Of a DNA stretch of 10,208 nt, positions 1 through 7,100 are shown in pieces (within the stretch, counting starts at the first letter, position 1; every line of letters begins with the position of its first letter). Location: positions 1-10,208 of the forward strand of contig JAEZEK010000002.1 of NCBI GenBank assembly GCA_023417735.1, read 5' to 3'. Origin of the DNA: Pseudomonadota bacterium. Lineage in GTDB: Bacteria > Pseudomonadota > Alphaproteobacteria > Rhizobiales > Afifellaceae. Made by a program: the position numbers and the translations under genes. The notes under the pieces are model-generated. The model was not told the DNA's origin and made no database searches. It saw nothing but the letters and a program-made list of their open reading frames with translations.

Positions 1-129
1 CGCCCCGCCGGGCGCCGCCGGCGCCCAGTTGTTCGGGTCGACCGCGATCCCCTTGATGGCGGATCCGCGTGCACCGCCCGCGGCCGGCCCGCGCGACAAT
101 CCGATGCTGCAGGCGCAGTTGGACAGCAC
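1..129 (-). CDS. possible N-terminal fragment of an unidentified gene (edge-truncated)
   Basis: One minus-strand frame is open from just inside the adaptor gene (in-frame stop at 258-256) to the window edge. Its third positions are rich in G/C and its residues look protein-like, for example the segment AIKGIAVDPNNWAP. No ATG lies in the frame. A GTG at 129-127 and a TTG at 99-97 are the only plausible starts I see, and neither has a clear Shine-Dalgarno. The plus-strand frame over the same bases shares the same G/C-rich position, so composition alone cannot decide. I do not recognise a family. It may be the start of a further gene downstream of the adaptor gene, or simply non-coding GC-rich DNA. 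Confidence 0.2.
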   Translation of the reverse strand, partial: MLSNCACSIGLSRGPAAGGARGSAIKGIAVDPNNWAPAAPGGA

Positions 130-220
130 AGCCGAGGCGCTCGCTCGAACCAGGCCGCCGAGTTTCTCCGGCAGAAGCGTTGCGCGCAGGCGGCTGAACC
201 CCCTCCGGTTCGTCGCCCGG

Positions 221-1546
221 TCACTCCTCCAGGAAGGCTCGGTGGAACGAGTCGCTCAGCGGCTTGAGGAGGTATTGCACGAAGGTCCGGTGCTCGGTCG
301 AAATGAAGGCTTCCACCGGCATGCCCGGAAACAGCTTCTGGTTCATCAGCTCGACGGGCAGGTGCTCGTCGACGCGCAGCCGGATGATGTAGTACGGCTG
401 GCGCTCCTCCGGATCCATCCTGCGGTCGGCAGAGACGTAAGTGACGATTCCGGGCACCTCCGGCGTCGTGCGCAGGTTCAAGGCACTGAACCGCATGCGC
501 GCCGACTGGCCCGGATACACGACGTCTATGTCCCCGGGCCGCAGGCGCGCCTCGACGATGAGGTCGGCCGTGGTCGGCAGCAGTTCGACGATCGCCTCGC
601 CGGGGCGGATGACGCTCCCGGTGGCGTTCGGCACCGTCCGCACGACGACGGCGTTGACGGGCGCGCGTACGACCGTGCGCTCCAGCACCGCCTTGGCCGA
701 GAGGATCTGCTCCTCCAGATCGGCGATGGTCGCCCGGACGCTGTTCAGCTCGCTCACCGCGGTCTCGACCCGGCTGGTCGTCAGCCGCTCGATCTGCTCG
801 CGCGCCTCCACCGTCTGAATCGAGGTGCTCGCGATCTGGGACTGCGAGACCCCGATCTGGCCGATGAGCTCGGCCTGGCTGCGCAGCAGGACGGTGTAGT
901 CGGACCGGTTCGTCAGCCCCTTGTCGAGCAGGTCCTTCTTGCGCTCGATCTCGGTCTCGACCACCGAAAGCTGCTGCTCGCTCGCCCTCTTCTGGGCCGC
1001 CAGGCCCTCCACGGCTTCGTTGAGGGCCGCGACGCGCTGGCCAAGGATCGCACGTTCCGTGCGATAGCGGGCAAGCTTCGTCCGGAACTCCTTCTCCTGC
1101 TCGAGGAGGATGTCCGAGAGATCGAGCTCGACGCCGAACGGCGCTTGCGCCAAGGCCGGGATAACCAGCTCGTCGGCACCGTCCCGCTCCGCCTCGAGCC
1201 TGGCCTGCTTGGCCCTCAGGGCGACGAGCTGCTTGTAGATGCGGTTCAGCTGTGCCAGCGCGAACGTCTTGTCGAGGATGATGAGGGGATCGCCGGCGGA
1301 GACCGAGTCGCCCTCGTGCACGCTGATCGATTCGATGATGCCGCCCTCCAGATGCTGGACGAGGACGTTCTGGCCGGCCGCGGCAACGATCCCGGATGCG
1401 ACCGCGGCGCCCGAGATCGGCGCGAACGCCGCCCAGTACCCGAAGCTCACGAGGAAGACGGCGATGGTGAGATAGCCGATCGTGGCATAGCCGCGTGTCC
1501 GGGTGTTCACGGAACTCTGCCAGCTCTGGCGGGCCGGATGCCGCAT
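221..1546 (-). CDS. HlyD-family type I secretion periplasmic adaptor (membrane fusion protein), PrtE-like
   Basis: This 441-aa protein should bridge the inner-membrane ABC exporter and an outer-membrane TolC-like channel. It has a short cytoplasmic N-terminus and one membrane segment at about residues 20-42. The first half of a lipoyl-like domain (61-95, with [15 protein letters not shown]) follows. A long alpha-helical coiled-coil hairpin rich in Glu, Arg, Leu and Ala spans about 97-285. The second lipoyl half is at 290-325 ([11 protein letters not shown]) and a beta-barrel region runs from about 327 to 420. The tail, GMPVEAFI followed by [11 protein letters not shown], is the conserved end of PrtE/HlyD adaptors, and the length is normal for the family. 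The ATG start is fixed by a strong Shine-Dalgarno, AGGAGGGAGG, five bases upstream. The gene begins 21 bp after the transporter stop, so the two are almost certainly co-transcribed. Confidence 0.95.
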   Translation of the reverse strand: MRHPARQSWQSSVNTRTRGYATIGYLTIAVFLVSFGYWAAFAPISGAAVASGIVAAAGQNVLVQHLEGGIIESISVHEGDSVSAGDPLIILDKTFALAQLNRIYKQLVALRAKQARLEAERDGADELVIPALAQAPFGVELDLSDILLEQEKEFRTKLARYRTERAILGQRVAALNEAVEGLAAQKRASEQQLSVVETEIERKKDLLDKGLTNRSDYTVLLRSQAELIGQIGVSQSQIASTSIQTVEAREQIERLTTSRVETAVSELNSVRATIADLEEQILSAKAVLERTVVRAPVNAVVVRTVPNATGSVIRPGEAIVELLPTTADLIVEARLRPGDIDVVYPGQSARMRFSALNLRTTPEVPGIVTYVSADRRMDPEERQPYYIIRLRVDEHLPVELMNQKLFPGMPVEAFISTEHRTFVQYLLKPLSDSFHRAFLEE

Positions 1547-1551
1547 CGAAT

Positions 1552-1561
1552 CCTCCCTCCT
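1552..1561 (-). promoter_or_regulatory. ribosome binding site of the adaptor gene
   Basis: The minus-strand sequence AGGAGGGAGG lies five bases before the ATG at 1546. It is a near-perfect Shine-Dalgarno inside the 21-bp gap after the transporter stop. It supports both the start choice and efficient re-initiation on a shared mRNA. Confidence 0.75.
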
Positions 1562-1567
1562 GCGACT

Positions 1568-3352
1568 TCAGCCGGCGGAGGCGCGAAGCGCCGCGACCTG
1601 CGGCGCCTGCGCACCGGGCTCCGCGTCGGCGCCGGCCGGCGCCCTCGTCTGACCGTCCTCCGGCCGCACGGCATAGGGCTTCAGGCCGGCACGCGAGATC
1701 TTCTGGATCACTTCGCTCGCCGGACCGATGAGCTCGACCCGCCCGTCGCGGAGATAGAGGATCCTCTCGCATCGTGCGGCGAGGCTGACCTTGTGCGTGA
1801 TCAACAGGACGGTCACGTTACGGTCGCACGCCTCCTTGATCGCGGTTTCCAGCGCCGCCTCCCCTTCGCCGTCAAGATTGGCGTTCGGCTCGTCGAGCAC
1901 GAGCAGGCGCGGGTCCCCGAAAAGCGCGCGCGCAAGGCCGATCCGCTGGCGCTCACCGCCCGACAGGCGAACGCCGCCGGGCCCGATCTGAGTGGCGTAG
2001 CCGTCCTTGTGGGCGAGGATGAGCTCGTGGCAGTGCGCCCGCCGCGCCGCCTCGATGACGGCCTCGCCGGAGGCGTCCGGATCGAACCGGGAGATGTTCT
2101 CGGCGATCGTCCCCGGCAGCAGTTCGACGTCCTGGGCGAGGTAGCCGAGATACTGCCCGAGCGCATCGGACTCCCAGTTGCGGATGCTGGCCCCGTCGAG
2201 CCTGACGGTGCCCGATCGCGGCTCCAGGGCACCAACGATGAGCCGCGCGAGCGTCGACTTGCCGGCCCGCGAGGGCCCGACGATCGCCAGCGAGCCGCGC
2301 GGCGCGACCGTGAAGCTCACGCGCTTGAAGAGCGGGGGCGCGCCGGGATCGGAGTCCGGCAGGAAGTACACCAGCTCCTCGACCGCCAATGCGCCGGCCG
2401 GCGCCGGCAGATCGGTGCTCTCGCCCTCTGCAGCTTCTGCCGCCCGGACGGCGTCCCGCAGCCGCCGCCACGCCGCTCTTGTATCGATGATCTGCCGCCA
2501 GGCGCCGATGATCTGATCGAGCGGCTGCAAGGCGCGGGTCGACAGGATGGTGGCGGCGAAGATCATGCCGCCCGTCATCTCTCCGGCGAGGACGAGATAG
2601 GCTCCGACGCCGAGGATCACGATCTGCAGGATCATGCGGAGCATGCGCGACACGCCGCTATAGGCGGCATTCACGCGCGTCAGCCGATCGGACGCGGAGA
2701 GCGCGTCGGCGAACCGCCGGCCCCAGAAGTCCGTCACGTTCCCGAGCATGCCCAGTGCCTTCAGCGTCTCGTAATTGCGCGCGAAAGCCTGGGCGGTGTT
2801 CATGGACCGCGCCAGCGTCTCGGCGGCGGCAGCGCCCGCGCGCGCCGTGGCGAGCTGGTTCACGACCGCCACGAGGAGCAGCAGAACGGCACCTGCGGCG
2901 GTGATCTCGAACAGGAGGGGATGGACCAGATAGAGCACCGCGAGGAACAGCGGCGTGAAGGGAACGTCGAACAGAAAGAACAGGACGCGCGAGCTCGAGA
3001 AGCTGCGGACGGTGGCGAGGTCACGCAAGGGCTGGACGTCGCCATAGGCGGCGCGCGCGCTCCGCAGCGACGAGATCAGGGCCGTCGACCCGAGCTCCAG
3101 GTCGACGCGGGCGGCCATGCGGTTCGCATATTGCCCGCGCACCATCTCGAGGATGCCGAGGACGATCAGCGACGCGAACGCAGCGATCGAGAGGTAGGCT
3201 AGCGTCTCCAGGCTCGAGGACGGCAGGATCCGATCATACACCTGCAGCAGGTAGAGCGGGACGACGAGGAGGAGAACATTCACCAGACACGAGAATATTC
3301 CGATCTCGACGAACCCCCTTCGCAGGAAGCCCAGCCGCACCTTCTGAGACAT
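1568..3352 (-). CDS. type I secretion system permease/ATPase (ABC exporter), PrtD-like
   Basis: This 594-aa half-transporter fuses an ABC type I exporter membrane domain to a C-terminal ATPase. It would form the energised inner-membrane part of the T1SS and recognise the C-terminal signal of the RTX substrate. Hydrophobic segments at about 17-37, 50-70, 127-165 and 237-270 form the membrane domain. No N-terminal C39 peptidase-like domain precedes them, as expected for the PrtD branch. The ATPase carries Walker A GPSRAGKST (359-367), a Q-loop Gln near 407 in LAQDVE, signature LSGGERQR (463-470), Walker B LLVLDEP (483-489) followed by NANLD, and the H-loop His520 in LLITH. The Arg in Walker A stands where family members usually have Ala or Gly; all catalytic residues are present. 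An Ala/Pro-rich tail covers about 565-594. The ATG at 3352 has a GAGGG stretch just upstream. The gene follows a 199-bp gap after the acyltransferase-like gene and precedes the adaptor gene. Confidence 0.95.
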   Translation of the reverse strand: MSQKVRLGFLRRGFVEIGIFSCLVNVLLLVVPLYLLQVYDRILPSSSLETLAYLSIAAFASLIVLGILEMVRGQYANRMAARVDLELGSTALISSLRSARAAYGDVQPLRDLATVRSFSSSRVLFFLFDVPFTPLFLAVLYLVHPLLFEITAAGAVLLLLVAVVNQLATARAGAAAAETLARSMNTAQAFARNYETLKALGMLGNVTDFWGRRFADALSASDRLTRVNAAYSGVSRMLRMILQIVILGVGAYLVLAGEMTGGMIFAATILSTRALQPLDQIIGAWRQIIDTRAAWRRLRDAVRAAEAAEGESTDLPAPAGALAVEELVYFLPDSDPGAPPLFKRVSFTVAPRGSLAIVGPSRAGKSTLARLIVGALEPRSGTVRLDGASIRNWESDALGQYLGYLAQDVELLPGTIAENISRFDPDASGEAVIEAARRAHCHELILAHKDGYATQIGPGGVRLSGGERQRIGLARALFGDPRLLVLDEPNANLDGEGEAALETAIKEACDRNVTVLLITHKVSLAARCERILYLRDGRVELIGPASEVIQKISRAGLKPYAVRPEDGQTRAPAGADAEPGAQAPQVAALRASAG

Positions 3353-3551
3353 TTCATGCCCTCACGCCGCAAGAGCGGAGAACAACCATATCGCCTGCGA
3401 TGGCTGATCGGAAGCGATTTGTCTTTCTGGTATGTGACCCATTACTCCAGACGGCTGGTCTTGGCGCGGGCGGAACAATAGCCATGAAGTCATCTCCGGA
3501 CCCGTTCGGCCGGATCGGGCTCCTGAGGCACCTGGTCTGCAAAGCGGGGCT
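3353..3551 (-). promoter_or_regulatory. intergenic leader of the transporter genes, with a small inverted repeat
   Basis: This 199-bp gap separates the acyltransferase-like gene from the transporter gene, much longer than the other two gaps in the cluster (28 and 21 bp). It is less GC-rich than its flanks, as promoter regions often are. An imperfect inverted repeat, CCATATCGCCTGCGATGG on the plus strand (3386-3403), lies 34-51 bases upstream of the transporter ATG and could be an operator or a leader hairpin. I found no convincing -35/-10 pair and no clear terminator with a T-tract. An internal promoter is an inference from spacing and base composition. Confidence 0.3.
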
Positions 3552-4127
3552 TCACGCCTGCGGAAGATCGCCAGCCATCCGTTCTCCATGCTCCTGGCGG
3601 CTCCGCCGATTGGCTTCCATCCGGAACGGCCTGACGCGACCGTCGCTGTAGAACCGCTTGAAAAAGACCGCCTTCTTCCCGGACCCGATCCGGCGGAGCG
3701 CCCGGAACAGGAAGCGCGTGGCTTCCGGCGACCTGGACGCCCACGCGTTCAGCACCATGCAGTCGCCCTCGGCGGCCTGAAGGTCCGGCAAGGGCCCCGT
3801 CGCGCGAAGCCACCGCTCTGCCATGTCCTCGGAGGTTTCCGCCCAGCCGACGAAGCCGACGATCTTCCTGTCGGCATCGACGACGAATCGATAATGGCCC
3901 CGGTTGATCTGGCCGACGAGGATCCGCGACCATTCGCCGAACCGGCGCCCGCTGAAGGCCGGCATGCCCATCAGGAGATTCACGGCCGCCCCGAGCGCCG
4001 CAAGGTTGTTCGACGCCCGCAGCAGTGTCAGCCCGTTTCCGTCTTCGCCTGGCGGGGAACGCGAGCCTCGCTCGTATGACCTCGTGGCGAGGTTCGCGTC
4101 CGTTCGTGCTTCCGACGGCTGTTCCAC
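3552..4127 (-). CDS. HlyC/CyaC-like toxin-activating lysine acyltransferase homologue (GNAT-like fold), lacking the classical catalytic His and Asp
   Basis: This 191-aa protein resembles HlyC and CyaC, which transfer fatty acids from acyl carrier protein to lysines of RTX toxins in the cytoplasm. From residue 41 it can be laid along CyaC by eye: NLAALGAAVNLL matches the conserved start, GQINRGHY (72-79) matches the GQY segment, and IVGFVGWAE (89-97) matches VAYCSWA. GDCMVLNAWA (121-130) matches the GDR..IIDWIAPF block, and FLFRALRR (139-146) matches the following helix. The residue matching HlyC His23 appears to be Phe58, and the one matching Asp92 appears to be Asn127. His78 is the nearest conserved-looking alternative. 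The first 40 residues are polar and look disordered. The start is GTG at 4127 behind a weak GGGGGA; no in-frame ATG lies upstream of the conserved region. It sits 28 bp after the protease stop, so protease and acyltransferase are probably translated from one mRNA. A general GNAT enzyme or a non-catalytic escort is possible. Confidence 0.6.
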   Translation of the reverse strand: MEQPSEARTDANLATRSYERGSRSPPGEDGNGLTLLRASNNLAALGAAVNLLMGMPAFSGRRFGEWSRILVGQINRGHYRFVVDADRKIVGFVGWAETSEDMAERWLRATGPLPDLQAAEGDCMVLNAWASRSPEATRFLFRALRRIGSGKKAVFFKRFYSDGRVRPFRMEANRRSRQEHGERMAGDLPQA

Positions 4128-4155
4128 TGCCGTCCCCCGATCCGGCCGAGCCCGG

Positions 4156-7100
4156 TCAGATGAAGTCGGAGGCTTCGATCAGCGCCTGGTTCACGTTCAG
4201 GAAGGTGATCGTGTTGTTGCTCACGCCGTCGAAATAGGTGAGGACCGTGTCCGCACCGACCTGGGCCTCGGTGAAGCTCGCGAAGCTGAGCCCCGCCGCG
4301 CTCACGTTCACCTTGTCGAGCCCGTCCTGCCAGTCCGTGATGATGTCGTTGCCGAAGCTCTTCAGCCCGAAGTAGAAGATGTCGGCTGCGGCACCGCCGG
4401 CGAGCGTATCGTTGCCCCTGCCGCCGTCCAGCGTATCCGCACCCCCTCCGCCAGAGAGGATGTCATCGCCGTTCCGTCCGCTGAGCGTGTCGTCGCCGCC
4501 TCCGCCTTGGATGGCATTGGCCGCGCTATTGCCGAACAGAGTATCTCCGAACTTGGACCCGATCAGGTCTTCTATCGCAATCAGCGTGTCGACGCCCGCT
4601 CCGCCGGTATTCTGCGCGCCGGCAACCCCCAGGTCCACGCTAACACCGGCAGTCGCCGTAGCATAGGACGCTGCGTCGATACCGCCGCCACCGTTCAGCG
4701 TGTCATCGCCGTTGCCGCCTTCCAACACGTCGTCTCCGGCGTTACCGAAAAGGCTATCATTGCCGTTCCGGCCGCTGAGCGTGTCGTTGCCGCCTCCGCC
4801 CCGCAGAACATTGGCAGCATTGTTTCCCAGCAACGTGTCATCAAAGTTGGATCCGGTCAGGTTCTCGATCAAAGTCAGCGTGTCGATGCCTGCCCCGCCG
4901 GTGTTCTGCGCACCCGTCTGCACAAGGTTAACAGTGACACCGGCGGTCGCTGTCGCGTAGGATGCATCGTCAATGCCGGCGCCACCGTTCAGTATGTCAT
5001 TCCCCGCGCCGCCTTCCAAAATGTCGTCTCCGGCGTTACCGAAGAGGCTATCATTGCCGTTCCGGCCGCTGAGCGTGTCGTTGCCGTCTCCGCCCCGCAG
5101 GACATTGGCAGCATTGGTTCCCAGCAGCGTGTCATCGAAGCTGGATCCGGTCAGGTTCTCGATGGAAGTCAGCGTGTCGATGCCCGCCCCGCCGGTGTTC
5201 TGCGCTCCCGCCTGCGCAAGGTTGACAGTCACCCCAGCGGTCGCAGTGGCGTACGATGCCTCGTCAGTGCCGGCGCCGCCGTTCAGGGCGTCGTTGCCCG
5301 GCCCCCCGATCAGAATGTCATCGCCGAGGCCACCAAAGAGGGTGTCATTGCCGTTCCGGCCGCTGAGCGTGTCGTTGCCATCTCCGCCCCGCAGGACGTT
5401 GGCTGCATTGTTTCCGAGCAGCGTGTCATCGTAACCGGAACCGGTCAGGTTCTCGATCGCCGTCAGCGTATCGATCCCCGCCCCACCGGTGTCCTGCGCA
5501 ACGGTCACCGCAAGGTCAACGGTCACCCCGGCCGTCGCCGTGCCGTATCTGGCTTCATCGACCCCCGCCCCGCCATGAAGCGTGTCGTCGCCGTCACCGC
5601 CGTCCAGGATGTCGTCGCCATCCCGGCCGATCAGGGTATCGTTGCCGGCGAGGCCCCTCAGAAAATCGTTGCCGCCGTTGCCGTCGAGCCGATTGTCGAG
5701 GCCGGAACCGGTGATGGTATCGCCCAGCGCGCCGCCCGTGACGTTCTCCACCCCGGTGACCGTGTTGACCGGGCCGAACGGATTGCCGAAGCTGTCGTAG
5801 ACCTGCGAGGTCCCCGCGGCGAGGCTGATCGCGACGTAGTAGTTCACGAAGGCCGAGAAGTCGTACCGGTCGGTTCCGCCCCCGCCGTCGACATTGTCGC
5901 CGTACTCGCCGTCGAGGACGTAGATCACGTCGTTGCCGGCGCCGCCGTTCACGGTGTCGGTCCCGAACCCGCCATAGAGCTGATCGTTACCCGCGCCGCC
6001 GTACAGCGTGTCGTTGCCGATGCCGCCATAGATCGTGTCGTTGCCGGCCTGTCCGTCGAGGACGTTGTTGCCGCTGTTCCCCGTGATGGTGTCGTTGTTC
6101 TGCCCGCCCACGACGTTTTCGATCGAGACCAGGTTGGCGAACACCGTTGCTCCGATCCGGGCGGTGTTGTCCTCGAGGCTGATGATCCAGTTGTCGCCGA
6201 TATTGCTGTACGACCAGTCGCCGGTGTCGTTGCCGGCGCCGCCGTCCATCAGCTCGCCGGGGCCGCCGAAGTTCTGGATGAGCACGTCGTCCCCGGCGCC
6301 GCCATAGAGCTGGTCGGTCCCGGAACCGCCGTCGAGAATGTCGTTGCCGGCGCCGCCGATCAGGATGTTGTTTCCGGACGACCCGGTGATGACGTCGCCG
6401 AGCGCGCCGCCGGTGACGTTCTCGACATTGGCGACGGTGTTCTGCGGACCGAACGCAGCGCCGCCGCTGCTGTAGACCTGGGACGTTCCCGCTCCGAGAT
6501 CGATCACGACGTAATAGTTGGCGAAGCTCGCGAAATTGTAGGTATCGGTCCCCGCGCCGCCATCGACATCGTCGCCGAACTCGCCGTCGAGCACATAGAT
6601 TGTGTCGTTGCCGGCGCCGCCGTTCACCGTGTCCGTGCTGAAACCGCCGTAAAGCTGGTCGTCGCCGTCGCCGCCGTTCAGAATGTCGACGCCAAACCCG
6701 CCATAGATCGTGTCGTTGCCGGCCCCGCCGGAGAGCGTGTCGTTGCCGCTGCCGCCGTCAATGACATCGTTGCCGCCCTGGCCATCGATGATGTTGTCGC
6801 CGCTCGACCCGGTGATGGTGTCGTTGCCCTGGGTGCCGATCACGTTCTCGAAGTTCGTGAACGTGGCGCTGAAGAGCGTGAACGAGCCGGAGGAGAGGTT
6901 GATCGTGGCTGTGAAGTTGTCCGCCGACAGGTCGATCGTGTCGATGCCGGTGCCGCCGTCCCAGGTGCCGCCGGTGACGAAGAGATTCTTGATCGTGTCG
7001 TTGCCGGCGCCGCCGCTGACGGTGTTGGTGCCGGTGTCCTCGATGTAATCGTCCCCGTCGCCGCCGTTCAGCGTGTCGTTGCCGTCGCCGCCATAGAGCG

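Noticed and set aside
29..3202. Plus-strand open frame of 1057 codons antisense to the transporter and adaptor genes
   Set aside because: The minus strand encodes two complete, well-conserved secretion proteins over the same bases. The plus frame is Arg-rich and has no domain.
3362..3589. Small minus-strand frame of 75 codons between the acyltransferase-like and transporter genes
   Set aside because: It begins inside the acyltransferase-like gene, lacks a clear ribosome site and has no recognisable sequence. The gap is better read as a leader or promoter region.
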